The notes under the pieces are model-generated. The model had not been told where the DNA came from. It was given only the letters and a program-made list of their open reading frames with translations, and made no database searches. A stretch of DNA of 64,000 nt from Streptomyces sp. NBC_00582 (GTDB lineage Bacteria > Actinomycetota > Actinomycetes > Streptomycetales > Streptomycetaceae): positions 6,138,001-6,202,000 of the forward strand of contig NZ_CP107772.1 of assembly GCF_036345155.1 (NCBI RefSeq), given 5' to 3'. Made by a program: the position numbers and the translations under genes. The first letter of the stretch is position 1, and the number at the start of each line of letters is the position of its first letter. Shown here piece by piece: positions 28,701-39,000 of this stretch.

Positions 28701-29173
28701 GGCCGCTGCTCAACGTCTCCGTGCTGGCCGTGGACCTGTCCCCGGCCGACGCGCCGGCCGAGGCGCTGGCCGCCGTCCGCGCGGGTGCCCTGCGGGCCTA
28801 CCGGTCCGCGAACGTGCCCTTCCAGGAACTGGCGCCGCTGCTCACCCCGGCCGCCGGCGGGGACGGGTCGCCGTTCGACGTGATGCTCGTGATGCAGCCG
28901 CCGTCCCGGCCCGTCGCACTGGACGGGCTGGAGGTGGAGAGCACCGACCTGGACACCGCCGCGGCGCCCTACCCGCTGCTCGTCGACATCGAGGAGCGCG
29001 GCGACGGCTACCGGGTGACGTACCGCTACCGGACCGGCCGGTTCGACGCGGTGGGCGTCGGGGAGCTGGCCCGCCGGATGCGCGCCACGGTGCGGGCGCT
29101 GGCCGCCGGCGACGCCGTGTCCCTGGCCGAACTGCTTCCCGTCAGCGATGTGGTGGAGAGGACCCGATCATGA
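22790..29173 (+). CDS. NRPS 1: FAAL-ACP-C-A-PCP-C
   Basis: 2127 residues. Fatty acyl-AMP ligase about 1-530 (QYTSGSTSAPRGVVVTH, WLPLHHDMGLIG, GGPNFAYDLCV); ACP about 563-630 (GADSLTAV); C about 648-1057 (HHIVCDVSS); A about 1083-1580 (HTSGSTGVPKA, HNAYGPAECTDD, RTGD, KNGKVDHR); PCP about 1598-1667 (GGHSLLAL); C about 1687-2127 (DHIVCDGWS, first His changed to Asp). The FAAL loads a free fatty acid, so the peptide begins N-acylated. The A-domain specificity positions read D-I-W-E-L-T-A-D-D, an acidic pocket suited to a diamino acid such as Dab. Starts inside the P450 stop (ATGA) and overlaps NRPS 2. Confidence 0.93.
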   Translation: MTGFVPGGLIARLAAHAQDSSEKPALSVATVGGGPRVDLTYGQLWSRSLAMARALTERVRPGSRVLLLFPTAPEFAPAFLGCLAAGVIAVPVPLPIDEGSRRRVLNVARDCEVSLVVSLSFVRDLAAGREDPELRAFAAAHDWLLADLVEPAAADDGTGLPLAAADDVAFLQYTSGSTSAPRGVVVTHGALMHNEAAIQRSFGVTADSTIVSWLPLHHDMGLIGAMLQPLHTGARGVLLDPLSFIRRPASWLETIAAEGADISGGPNFAYDLCVRKVTEEEKAGLDLSRWRVAFNGAAQVYPRTLRAFTEAFRTTGFRSEAHLPCYGLAEATLLVTTGATAASGTPASRTFEDGRELTAYRLPDHAEVRVLDRDDDTELDAGRIGEIAVAGDSNGVGYWGGRPFGTFLRTGDLGFRDGDELFVVGRAKDLVVQRGRNVYPEDLEADAGTCHPEVRPGRCAVFGVDHEDDEAVVVCQEVGAHTPAERYPEIAARVRATLARVHGVTARTVLIVPPGTITKTSSGKVQRYAARHRHLDGALPVLLDDTLDGRTSSLPHLLTGHSLTDALRLHIGALLGLPEPPSADASLADLGADSLTAVRLRHHLEEALGVELAPTAALRAESIASLAAAATAAAAAAPTAPAAPTDGYPLNPAQRALWFLHRAVPDSGDYNVTRAFRVTGTVDPDAFHAALRAVAARHPSLRLALTTRDGAPHAEVREATAPDLEVTDGRAWPAERVTDWYRDLATRPFDLASGTPLRAALLRRGTDWLFALSLHHIVCDVSSFAIVVADLAAALRGEHTAPRPVPAPAAPRDHADFWRTALDGELPTLTLPDLGRPDAGAPRESLAFQVPGAPLAGYARAHGLTLHNLLLAAYQVLLHRLSGQPDLIVGVPTAGRGDRSLADWVGYLVNVVPVRSSYRPEVPFAAFAAATHRHVLDVLDHADTPLSDIVRLVNPDRATATATIFQAMFTCYTASLPGAAAVVTGDERAELPAGAVTLHGHAVPDHTTQSDLGLNVAIREDLLDFQLQYDSARVSRDQAELVARTLAVLLAGIGAGAQGPLPLLAEDEAAALIARGIGPQVPRPENYLDSFERQVDRAPDAIAVDDGRVRLTYAELDARANHVAERLRAAGVSTDRTVVMSADRSADYLVALVGLHKADGAYVPISPREAPRRAETMIDAVEPAAIIAGPSGRHLFGDREVLDLAELVSGATAVRPPRLCPDHATSTIIHTSGSTGVPKAAVSTNHGVTNHMWQMAEHFGLTERDCVAQTAPVSFDISVWQLLTPLMLGGRVRIVPEPDSQSPASLLKAVVDGGVTMLELVPSNIVALLDAGFAATPGALRVMLSTGETLTHDVLRRWVRELPGIPVHNAYGPAECTDDVTAGLCASGPGAPMTTAVGRPLANTTVHVLDEHLRPVPPGVIGLLHVGGGAVGRGYRGNPRRTAEMFVPDPYAVTPGGRLYRTGDLGRVDAAGDLEFLGRADTQIKIRGQRIEVGEVEAALRRCPGVVEAAVKVHHGPTGASLVGYVSRPGGPEGPAAVLGLDEDERFRAVLAELLPRHMIPTIIAELGRLPRSKNGKVDHRSLSFTAPTAGRTTADLDDPLATTVRTLWADLLERDTVGWDDSFFQLGGHSLLALAMIDRVNALLDVRLVVDVVFAHPRLRDFVAAVRTADPATADRLPDRAPADPSRPVPASAAQQRFWFLREIDPDSPTYNMPGVLRLRGDLDEEALEAALRETLAAHPVLLARFATDGGELTWTARPVEEFDLARLDLRGPVAELGDAVFDRLVEDEAAVVTDLTRELPLRALLARLGERDWGLFVTIDHIVCDGWSVSVFLHELADRYNRRTPPAAGYGFADYCHDERAWREGRDRGETAALWRDVVGRPARWSPLPDRAVPAAPHEEASAKHTDVYDVGLTAAVRDLAGRTGTTPYLVFATALAALTHGGAAGPEQIVLGTLIAQRDRPEWRRVVGPLLNVSVLAVDLSPADAPAEALAAVRAGALRAYRSANVPFQELAPLLTPAAGGDGSPFDVMLVMQPPSRPVALDGLEVESTDLDTAAAPYPLLVDIEERGDGYRVTYRYRTGRFDAVGVGELARRMRATVRALAAGDAVSLAELLPVSDVVERTRS

Positions 29174-32100
29174 CCGAGCCGATCGTGAGCCCCGTGCTGA
29201 CCCGGTTCTCCGCGTACCGGCGGGAGCACCCGGACGCGCCCGCGGTGACCGCCGACGGCGTCACGCACTCGTACGCGGAACTCGACGTCCTGGCCCGCCG
29301 GCACGCCGGCCGGCTGCGGGCGGCCGGCGCCGGCCCGGAGAGCGTGGTGGCGCTGGTCGCCGACCGCGGCCCCGGCTACGTCGCCCTCGTGCTCGGTGTG
29401 CTCCTCGCGGGCGCGGCCTTCGTCCCGGTGGAACCGGGCGTTCCGGTGCGGCGCGCCCGCCGGATGTGCGCCGACGCCGGCGTGCGGGTCCTGCTGGTCG
29501 AGCCGGCGCACGAGGAGTTCGCCACCCGGGTCGTGGCCGGGCTGGACCCGGTGCCGGGCGTGCTCGTCGCCGACGCGGAGCCTGCGCGGCGGCCGACGCC
29601 GGACCCGGCCCCGGACGCGGACGCGGTGCCGGACCGGTTGCGCGACGGGCTCGCGTACGTGATCTTCACGTCCGGGTCCACGGGGACGCCCAAGGGCGCG
29701 ATGGTCGCCGACGGCGGCATGGACAACCACATGGCGGCCAAGATCGCGGACCTGGGGCTCGGCCCCGCCGACGTCATCGGCCTCACCGCGCCGCTGTCCT
29801 TCGACATCTCGGTGTGGCAGACGCTCACCGCGCTCGCCGTCGGCGCCCGGACCGCGGTGGCCTCGCCCCACAACATCTCCGAACCCGCCGAACTGGTGGC
29901 GTGGGTCCGCCGGCACGGGGTGACCGTGCTGGAGATCGTCCCGTCCTTCCTCGCCGTCCTCACCGCGCAGCTCGACGACGACCTGCGGGCCGGGCTGTCG
30001 TCGCTGCGGTACCTCGTCGCCACCGGGGAGGCGCTGCCCGGGGCGGTCGCCCGGCGCTGGTACGAGCACCTCCCGGACGTCCCGATCGTCAACGCCTACG
30101 GTCCGACCGAGTGCTCCGACGACGTCACCCACCATGTGGTGACCGCGGCCGAGAGCGCCGCCCGGCCCTGGCCCTCGATCGGGCGGGAGATACTCCACAC
30201 CCGGCTGTACGTCGTGGACGCCGAGGGCCGTGAGGTGCCGGCCGGGACCGAGGGCGAACTGCTCGTCGGCGGGGCCGGCGTCGGGCGCGGCTATATCGGC
30301 GACCCCGTGCGCACCGCGCTCACCTTCGTCCCGGACGGCCTGTCGGGGACGCCCGGCGCCCGGCTCTACCGCACCGCCGACCGGGTGAGCCGCGCCGCCG
30401 ACGGCACCGTCGACTTCCACGGCCGCCGCGACCGCCAGGTCAAGATCCGGGGCCACCGGGTCGAGCTGGGCGATGTGGAGGCCGAGCTGCTGCGGGTGCC
30501 CGGGGTGCGGGCGGCCGCCTGCGTTTTCACCGGCGGCCGGCTGCGGGCGTTCGTCACCCTCGACGCCCCGACCGACGTGACCACCGCCGTACGCGCCACC
30601 GCCCCGCGCTACCTGGTCCCCCACGAGATCACCGTCCTCGACCGCCTCCCGACCAACACCTCCGGGAAGACGGACCACCGAGCCCTGAGCACCATGTCCA
30701 CGGAGGCGACACCCCCGCCCCTCACCCCGGGTGCCGGCTCGGCTCCCGCGTCGACGCCCGCGGCCGACCGCGCACCGGATGCCGGCTCGGCCTCATCTTC
30801 GACGCCCGCCGCCGACCGCTCCCCGGATGCCGGGCCCGCCCTCGCGCCGGACCGCGCGGCGACCACCGCCCCCGACCCCGCCCGGGCCACCGTCCCCGAC
30901 TCGGCTTCGGCCGCCGCCGCGGGCCGGGCTCCGGTCACCGCCCTCGACCCCGTTTCGGTCGCTGCCCCGGGCTGGGCTCCGGCCGCCTCGGCCGACCCGG
31001 CTTCGGTCGCCGCCCTGGGCTGGGCTCCGGCCGCCTCGGCCAACTCGGCTTCGGTCGCTGCCCCGGGCTGGGCTCCGGCCACCTCGGCCAGCCCGGCTTC
31101 GGTCGCCGCCCTGGACCGGGCTCCGGCCACCGTCCCCGACCCGGCTTCGGCCGCCTCGGCCGACCCGGCTTCGGCCGCCGCCCCGGGCCGGGCTCCGGGC
31201 ACCTCGGCCGACCCCGGCCCGGGTGCCGCACCCGGCCTGGACCGCACCCCGGTCACCGCGTCCGTCCCCTCCCCGTCCGGCCGCTCCGCCCCCGTGCCGG
31301 TTCAGCCCCTCGGGATCGGGGCCGTGTGCGAGCTCGTGGGGGAGGTGCTCGGGGTGGGGGGCGTGGGGGCGGACGACGACTTCTTCGGGGCCGGGGGCGA
31401 CTCGTTGCTGGCGATGACCCTGGTCGCCGGTGCCCGGGTGCGGTTCGGGGCGCCGGGCACCTCCCTGCGGGCGTTCCTGGGCCGCCCGACCCCGCGGGGG
31501 CTCCTCGCCGCGATCGAGGAGGCGGAGCCCGTGGCCGCCGCCGGGGAACCGCGCGCGGCGGGCGCCCTGTCGTCCGGGCAGGAGCGGCTGTGGTTCTTCG
31601 AGCAGCTCCACCGCCGTAAGGCGCCCAACCTGCTGATCCTCGCGCTCGACCTGTACGGCCCCCTCGACGAGGACGCCCTGCGCCACGCGCTCGCGGCCGT
31701 CGTCGCCCGGCACGAACCGCTGCGCACCGTCTTCACCCAGGAACGCGGCGTCCCGAAGGCCGTCGTACGGCCCACGGCCGAACTCGCCCTGGACCAGGGC
31801 GCCTCACGAGAGGTCGAGATCTCCGCCCGTACCCCCGAACCCCCGCTCGCGAAGGTGCGGTGGGAGCGCGTCGCCGACGACCACCACGTGCTCACCGTCG
31901 CCCTGCACCACCTGGTCGCCGACGGCTGGTCCCTGGAGGTGCTCAAGCGCGACATCGCCGAGCACTACGAACGGGCCCGCGCGGGCGACACCACGGTGAC
32001 GGCGCCGCGCTCCTCGTACTCCCACTACGTGGCCGCCGAACAGGAGTGGCTCGCGGGCCCGGACGCCGAGGAGTGCACCCGCTACTGGACCGGGCAACTG

Positions 32101-32814
32101 GCCGGCACCCCCGGCGCGATCGACCTGCCGCTCGACCGCCCCCGCCCGGCCCGACCCGCGTTCGTGACCGACCACGTGGTCACCCACCTCACGGCGGAGG
32201 AGACCAAGGCCCTCGCCGAGACCGCCCGGGCCGCCGGCGCGACCCCGTTCATGGCGGTCCTCGCCGCCTCGTACGTCGTCCTGCGCGAGGTGACCGCCAC
32301 CGACGACCTGGTGCTCGGCATCGACTCGGTGAACCGCTCGTGGCCCGGCAGCGAGGAACTGATCGGCACGTTCGTCAACCAGCTCCCGGTCCGGCTCGCG
32401 CCCGGCTCCGCCCCGTCCTTCGGCGACCTGCTCGACCTGGCCCGGCGGCAGGTGCTCGGCGCGCAGGAACACGACCGGCTCCCGTTCCACAAACTGGTCG
32501 CGGCGGTGAACCCGCCCCGCGTGGCGGGCAGGTTCCCGCTGTTCCAGGTGAAGGTCACCCATCAGGGCGCCTGGCGCACCGCGACCCGGCTCGGGGACCT
32601 GCGCGTCGAGCCGCGCGAGCTCGCGGACCCCGTGATGGACCTCGACCTGACGATCGACGTCTCCGGCGAGACCGACCGGCTGCGGCTGGAGGTCCTGTTC
32701 TGGCCGGAGACCCTCGACCGGGCGACCGTCGCGACCTGGACGCGGGCGCTGGCCGACGTGCTGCGCGCCGGCGCGGCCGACCCCGACGCGCTACCGACTT
32801 TCGGCGAAAGGTGA
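29170..32814 (+). CDS. NRPS 2: A-PCP-C with a long repetitive linker
   Basis: 1214 residues. A about 1-505 (FTSGSTGTPKGAM, NAYGPTECSDD, RTADR, TSGKTDHR); low-complexity Ala/Pro/Ser linker about 506-715 containing six tandem 16-residue repeats; PCP about 717-784 (GAGGDSLLAM); C about 798-1214 (HHLVADGWS). It begins with A because the preceding protein ends with C, so the module is split across two polypeptides. Specificity positions read D-I-W-E-V-T-A-D-D, nearly the same as NRPS 1, suggesting the same diamino acid twice in a row. The start overlaps the NRPS 1 stop and its stop overlaps the free PCP gene. Confidence 0.92.
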   Translation: MTEPIVSPVLTRFSAYRREHPDAPAVTADGVTHSYAELDVLARRHAGRLRAAGAGPESVVALVADRGPGYVALVLGVLLAGAAFVPVEPGVPVRRARRMCADAGVRVLLVEPAHEEFATRVVAGLDPVPGVLVADAEPARRPTPDPAPDADAVPDRLRDGLAYVIFTSGSTGTPKGAMVADGGMDNHMAAKIADLGLGPADVIGLTAPLSFDISVWQTLTALAVGARTAVASPHNISEPAELVAWVRRHGVTVLEIVPSFLAVLTAQLDDDLRAGLSSLRYLVATGEALPGAVARRWYEHLPDVPIVNAYGPTECSDDVTHHVVTAAESAARPWPSIGREILHTRLYVVDAEGREVPAGTEGELLVGGAGVGRGYIGDPVRTALTFVPDGLSGTPGARLYRTADRVSRAADGTVDFHGRRDRQVKIRGHRVELGDVEAELLRVPGVRAAACVFTGGRLRAFVTLDAPTDVTTAVRATAPRYLVPHEITVLDRLPTNTSGKTDHRALSTMSTEATPPPLTPGAGSAPASTPAADRAPDAGSASSSTPAADRSPDAGPALAPDRAATTAPDPARATVPDSASAAAAGRAPVTALDPVSVAAPGWAPAASADPASVAALGWAPAASANSASVAAPGWAPATSASPASVAALDRAPATVPDPASAASADPASAAAPGRAPGTSADPGPGAAPGLDRTPVTASVPSPSGRSAPVPVQPLGIGAVCELVGEVLGVGGVGADDDFFGAGGDSLLAMTLVAGARVRFGAPGTSLRAFLGRPTPRGLLAAIEEAEPVAAAGEPRAAGALSSGQERLWFFEQLHRRKAPNLLILALDLYGPLDEDALRHALAAVVARHEPLRTVFTQERGVPKAVVRPTAELALDQGASREVEISARTPEPPLAKVRWERVADDHHVLTVALHHLVADGWSLEVLKRDIAEHYERARAGDTTVTAPRSSYSHYVAAEQEWLAGPDAEECTRYWTGQLAGTPGAIDLPLDRPRPARPAFVTDHVVTHLTAEETKALAETARAAGATPFMAVLAASYVVLREVTATDDLVLGIDSVNRSWPGSEELIGTFVNQLPVRLAPGSAPSFGDLLDLARRQVLGAQEHDRLPFHKLVAAVNPPRVAGRFPLFQVKVTHQGAWRTATRLGDLRVEPRELADPVMDLDLTIDVSGETDRLRLEVLFWPETLDRATVATWTRALADVLRAGAADPDALPTFGER
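30898..31209 (+). repeat. 48-bp in-frame tandem repeat in the NRPS 2 linker
   Basis: Units begin at 30898, 30946, 30994, 31042, 31090 and 31162, with a 24-bp half unit at 31138. Each unit encodes about DPASVAALGWAPAASA (residues about 577-680). The high DNA identity between units suggests recent expansion by slippage or unequal exchange. Confidence 0.9.
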
Positions 32815-33086
32815 TGAAGGTGTTGTCGACACAGGATCAGGTCGCCGAGGTCTGGCGCGAACTGCTGGACGTGGACGCGGTCGCAGTCGACCAGGACTTC
32901 TTCGAACTGGGCGGGCACTCGATGCTGGCCGTGCAGGTGCTCTACCGGCTCACCGAGGTGACCGGCGTCGACATGGCGCTGGAGGACTTCTTCGAGCTGG
33001 GCACCGTCGAGGAGGTCGCCGCCGAGGTGGACCGACTGCGGGCCGGCCGCCCGGTCGCCGAGCCGGTCTTCGAGGGGGAGCTGTGA
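32814..33086 (+). CDS. Free-standing PCP inside the NRPS operon
   Basis: 90-residue carrier protein, MKVLSTQDQ at the start and phosphopantetheine site FFELGGHSMLAV. The ATG overlaps the NRPS 2 stop (TGATG); a GTG 3 nt earlier is possible. Its stop overlaps the NRPS 3 start. It sits between the terminal C domain of NRPS 2 and the docking domain plus C domain of NRPS 3, exactly where a C-A-PCP module would be expected, but no A domain is present. It must be loaded in trans, for example by the KtzT-A protein or the A-PCP protein at 49556. Confidence 0.92.
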   Translation: MKVLSTQDQVAEVWRELLDVDAVAVDQDFFELGGHSMLAVQVLYRLTEVTGVDMALEDFFELGTVEEVAAEVDRLRAGRPVAEPVFEGEL

Positions 33087-36000
33087 GCGCGCGGGAGGTG
33101 CTGCGCCGCCTGGACGACCTCGGCGTCACCCTGACCCTCGCCGACGGCCGCCTCCGCTACCGCAGCCGGGCCGGGGAACTGCCGTCCGAGCTGCTGGCGG
33201 AGATGAAGGAGCACCGGGAGAACCTCGTCGGCCTCGTCGGCCGGCGCGAGCGGCTGACCTGGCCCCCGGCACCCGGCGGGGACACCGGACCGCTGACCGC
33301 CGCACAGCGCTCCCTGTGGGCCACGTCGTACTTCGCCGAGGACGGCACCTACAACCTGTGCGGGGCGCTGCGCCTGCGCGGCCCGCTCCAGAGGGACGCG
33401 TTCGTCACGGCCCTGCGGGACCTGCACGCCCGGCACCCGTCGCTGCGCACCGTCTTCCCGGTGACGGACGGCGAGCCCCGGCAGCGCATCCTGCCGACGG
33501 CGGAGCCCCCGCTGACCCTGGCCGACGCGGCCGACCTCGACAGCTGCCTGGCCGAGTGCGCCCGTCTCACCGACCGGCCGCTGGCCCTGGACACGGCCCC
33601 GCCGGTGCTGATGCGCCTGTTCCGGCTCGCGCCGCGGGACCACGTCTTCTTCTTCGTCCTGCACCATGTGATCGCCGACGGTTCGTCGTTCGGCCCGCTC
33701 CTGGACGACCTGGCCCGCTGCTACGCCGCCCGGGTCGCGGGGTACGAGCCGCCGCCGCTCGGCGCCGCCGTCCCCGTGGTCGACTACGCCCGCTGGGAGG
33801 CCGACCGCATCGCCCACGCCGATCGCGCCGCCGCCCGCCGCTACTGGCGGGACCGGTTCGACGAGGCGTCGCTGGGCGCGCTCCCGCTGCCCCCGCCGCT
33901 CGACGGCGCCGACGGCGGGCGGGGCCACGCCCACCGCGTGGTCGTCCCCGCCGGCACCACCGCGGCCGTGCGGCGGATCGCCGAGCGGACCCGCACCGGT
34001 GTCTTCACCGTCGTCACCACCGCGGTCGCCGTCGCGCTGTCCCGCTACACCGGGCGCGAGGACCTGGTGGTCGGCATGCCCGTCTCCCGCCGCGACCGCA
34101 CCGGCCTGGAGCGGGTCGTCGGCCTGCTGCTCGACACCGTGCCGGTCCGCCTCGACGCGGGCCCCGCCCCCTTCGCCGACCTGGTGCGCCGTACCCGCTC
34201 GGCGGTCCTCGGCGCCGTCCGGCACGCGCCCGTGCCCGAGGACGTCGCGGCCGCCCGCGCCGCGTTCAACGTCATCGTCACCGACCTCGGGGTCACGCTG
34301 CCCGCCCCCCACTTCCCGGGGCTGGCGATCGAGCACGTCGAGGTGGCGCAGGTCGGCGCCAAGTACGACCTGAACTTCCTGGTCCGCGACGAGGGCGACA
34401 CGCTCGCCCTGTACGTCGAGGCGGACCGCCGGGCCGTGGCCGACGCGGACGTGGAGGCCGTCGCCGGCACCGTCCTCGCCGTGCTGACGGAGGCCGGGGC
34501 CGACCCGGCCGCCCCGGTCACCACGCTCGCCGCGGGAGCGTTCGGGGTGGCCGCCCCGGGCGCGGTCGCCGCGCCCGACCGGGTGCCCCGCGCCGACGAG
34601 TCGCTGACCGGCCGCCTCGCGGTGACGGCCCGCACGCGCGCGGACGCCGTCGCCGTCACCGCGCCCGAGGGCGTCCTGACGTACCGGGAGCTGTGGAGGC
34701 GGGTCGGGGCGACCGCGGGAGCCCTGCGCGCCCGGGGGATCGGCGCGGGGGACGTCGTGGCCGTCTCGCTGCCGCGCGGTCTCGACCTCGTCGTGGCCGT
34801 CCTCGGGGTGATGGCCTCGGGCGCGGCTAGCCTGGTGCTGCACGAGTCCTGGCCGACGGCGCGCGTGACCGGCATCCTCACCGACTCGGGCGCCCGGCTC
34901 ACCGTCACCGACGACGACACGGTGCCGGGGGAGCGGGTCGGCCTCGCCGCACTCGTGGACGCCCCGGTGAAGGCGCCGCTCACCCCCGTGCCGGCGCACG
35001 CCGCCGCCTACGTGATCTACACGTCCGGTTCCACCGGCCGGCCCAAGGGCGTGCGGGTCACCCACCACAACGTGCTGAGCCTGCTCGACGCGACCGCCGG
35101 CGGTTACGGCCTCGGCCCCGACGACGTGTGGACCCTCTTCCACGCCTGCTCGTTCGACGTGTCGATGTACGAGATGTTCGGCTGTCTGCTGCACGGCGGC
35201 CGGCTCGTCGTGGTGCCGCGGCTGACCACGTGGGAGCCGGAGGAGTTCGCCGAGCTGTGCGCCCGCGAGCGGGTGACCGTCCTCAGCCAGACCCCGTCCG
35301 CGCTGACCGTGATGCTGCCCGCGCTCGCCGCGCGGCCGGACGCCACCGCGCACCTGCGGTACGTGCTGTTCGCGGGCGAGGCCCTGGACCGGCGGCTCGT
35401 CGAGCGCTGGTACGAGGAGGTCGGGCACCGCACCCAGCTCGTCAACATGTACGGGATCACCGAGACGACCGTGCACGCCTCCTGGCGCCTGCTGCGGCCC
35501 GAGGACACCCGCACCGCGGAGTCCGACATCGGCACCCCGCTGCCGGGCACCGCGCTGCACGTGCTGCGCGACGACGGCACCCCGGTCGCCGACCGCTGCG
35601 TCGGCGAGATCTACGTCGGCGGCCCCCAGGTCAGCGACGGCTACCTCGGCCGGCCGCGCGAGACCGCGCTGCGGTTCCTGCCGGACCCCTTCAGCGGGAC
35701 ACCCGGCGCCCGGATGTACCGCTCCGGCGACCTCGCCCGGCGCAACGGCACGACCCTCGCCTACCTGGGCCGTCGCGACCAGCAGGTGCAGGTCAACGGC
35801 TTCCGGGTGGAACTCGCCGAGATCGAGGCGGCGTTCTCCGCCCGCCCCGGCGTCGCCGCGGCCGGCGCGGCGGTCACCGCGGACGACAGCGGCGCCCACC
35901 TCGTGGCCGTCGTCGTCCCCGAGGCCGGCGCCACGCCCGAACCGGCCGGACTGCTCGCCGCGGTGCGCTCCACGCTGCCCCGTTACATGGTGCCGCGCAC

Positions 36001-39000
36001 CGTCGTGATGGTGGACGACCTGCCGCTGACCACCAACGGAAAGCTCGACCGCGCCGCCGTGGTCGCCTCCGCTGCCGGCGGTACGCCGGTACGGCCGGCG
36101 CCGGCCGCACCGGCCGCGGCCCCGTCCGGCGCACGCGAGACCCTGCTGCTCGAGGTGTTCCGCGAGGTGCTCGGGGACCCCGCCACCGACACGGGCACCG
36201 ACTTCTTCCAGGCCGGCGGGGACTCGATGCGCGCGATCCGCGTGGTGGGTCTCGCCAAGGACCGGGGCCTCGGCCTGACCGTGCAGGACGTGTACGCCGC
36301 GCCGACGGTCGCCGCCCTCGCGCCGCGGGCGACCGGGGCGGACGCCGACCGTGCCGTCCGCGAGCCGTTCGCGGGGCTGCCGGCCGGTGTCGCCTTCCCG
36401 CCGGACGTCGTCGACGCCTACCCGATGACCGCCCTGCAGTCCGGGATGATGTACCACCAGGAGATGGCGCCGGACGCCCGCGTCTACCACATCATGCTGA
36501 GCTACCGGGTGCGCGGCGTGCTGGACCCGGTCGCGTTCCGGGCGGCCGCGCAGGCCGTCACCGACGCCCATCCGGTGCTGCGCACCAGCTTCGACCTGGC
36601 GAACGCGCTCGGACCGGTGCAGCGGGTGCACACCGGTGTCGCCGTGCCGGTCGCCTTCGAGGACCTCACCGGGCTCGACGCCGACGCGCAGGCGGAACGG
36701 ATCCGGCAGGTCGTCGCGCACGAGACCGCCGAGGACTTCGACCTGTCCCGGCCGGCCCCCTTCCGGCTGGTGGCGCTCACCACGTCCGCGACCGACTACC
36801 AGCTCGTCTTCACCCACCACCACGCCATCCTCGACGGCTGGTCGGTGAACGTCTTCTTCGAGGACCTGCACGCCCGGTACCGCGAGCTGCTCGACACGGG
36901 CACGGCGGCGGCACCGCGGCCGCTCCCGCGCACCTCCTTCGGCGACTACGTCGCGCTGGAACGGGCGGCGCTCGCCGACGAGGAGCAGGGGACGTTCTGG
37001 TCGGGACGCACCGCACGACCGGCCCGGCTGATCGCGCCGGAGCGGTCGGGCGCGCCCGTGATGCGGCAGTTCCACGTGGACCTCACGGGCCGGCTCGGTG
37101 CCCTGCGGGAGGCCGCCGCCCGGCTGGGCGTGCCGGTGAAGGCGCTGCTGTGCGCCGCGCATCTGCGGGTCGTGTCCTGGCTGACCGGCTCCGACGAGGT
37201 GGCCACCAGCATGGTGTTCGCCTGCCGCCCCGAGGACTCCGACGCCGACCGTGTGCTCGGGCTCTTCCTCAACCAGCTCCCCCTGCGGGTCGCGCTGGGC
37301 GAGCGGTCCTGGGCGGAGCTGGCGGTGCGGGTGCACCAGGAGGAACAGGAGATGATGCGGCACCGCTGGTACCCGAGCGCGGCGATCCAGGCCGGGCACG
37401 GCGCGGCGCCCCTGTTCGACTCGGGATTCAACTTCACGGACTACCACACCACCCGTCGTATGGTCGGGGACGGCGGTCTGGAGCTGCTGGACGCGCAGGA
37501 ACTGGAGTCCACGCACTACGCCTACAGCTCGGCCTTCACCGTCGACGTCCGCACCCACGAGCTGCGGCTGCTGATGGAGTACGACGCGGCGGCGCTGCCC
37601 GAGAGCACCATGGCGCTGGCGGCGGAGGCGCACCGCAGGGCGCTCGCCGCGATCGTCGAGGACGCCGGGCGCCCCTTGCGCGCCACCCCCCTGCCCGGCA
37701 TGGCCGACCTGGCCCGCCTGCTGACGTCCCCCCGGCCCGCCGCGCCCGCCGTACCACCGTCCGCCCCGGCCCCGCGGACGCCCGCCGCGCCTCCCGTACG
37801 ACCCTCCGCGCCCGCCCCGGCCCCGGGATCCGCCGGCGTGGACCTGGAGGCGAGTGTCCGCGAGGTCTGGACCGAGGTGCTCGGCATCACCGACGTCGAC
37901 GCGGCGACCCCGTTCTTCGACGTCGGCGGTGACTCGCTCACCGCGATGCAGGTGGTCAGCCGGCTCCGGGCCCGCCACGGCGCCCTGTCGATGCGCGCCT
38001 TCATGGCGGCGCCCACCGTCGCGGGCCTGGCGGACGCCCTCGCCGGGGCCACCGCGCCGACGCCCCGGACGGCCGTGACACCGGTCGCCGTGGCGCCCGT
38101 CGCGTCCGGGACGGCGACCCGCCACCCGCTCTCCCCGGCCCAGCGCCAGATGTGGGAGATCGCCGGCCGGCTGCCCGGCGTCGGGCTGTTCGGCATGGCG
38201 GGCGCGCTGCGCGCCGACGGCCCGCTGGAGATCCCCCTCCTGGAACGGACCTTCGCCGAACTCGCGGCCCGGCACGAGGCGCTGCGCACCCGCGTGGAGG
38301 CCTCCGGTGACGGCCCCGTCCAGGTGGTCGAACCGCACGTCACGATCACCGTCGACGTCGAGGACCTCACCGCCCACGAGCACCCGGACCGCCACTGCGA
38401 GCGGCTCATGGCCGCCGCCTCGCGGGAGGCGCTGCCCCTCGACCGGGCACCGCTCCTGCGGGTCGTCGTGTACCGCCTGGCCGCCGACCGGCACGTGATC
38501 TTCCTGAACGTCCATCACCTCGTGTGCGACGGCGGTTCGCTGACGCTGCTGCTGTCCGACGCCTCCCGCATCTACCGCGAGATCGCCGCCGACGGCGCCC
38601 CGGCGCCCCGGCCGCTTCCGCGCGGCAGCGGCTGGCTCGCCGACGACCGGACCACGTGGCTCACCACCGACGAGGCGGCGCGGCAGCGGGCGTACTGGCT
38701 CGACCGGCTCACCCCGCCCTGGCGCGCGCTCGCCGACACCCCGGGCAGCCGGTTCGCCGAGCTCGGCACGGCGTCGTTCGCCCAGCGGCTGCGGTCGACG
38801 GTGACCAGGGCGACGCTCTCCGCCGACGACAGGAGCGCGGTGCGGGCGGCGGCGCGCCGGCACGGCATGACCGACTTCATGCTGGTGCTCGCCGCGTACG
38901 CGGCGACCCTGCGGGCGTGGAGCGGCCAGGACGACATCCGGATCGCCACCATGCTCGCCAACCGCGTCGAGCCGGGCCTGGACGAGGTCGTGGGGCTCGT

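Noticed and set aside
30898..31209. CRISPR-like regular repeats
   Set aside because: The units are contiguous without spacers, are a multiple of three and keep the NRPS reading frame, so they are a coding tandem repeat.
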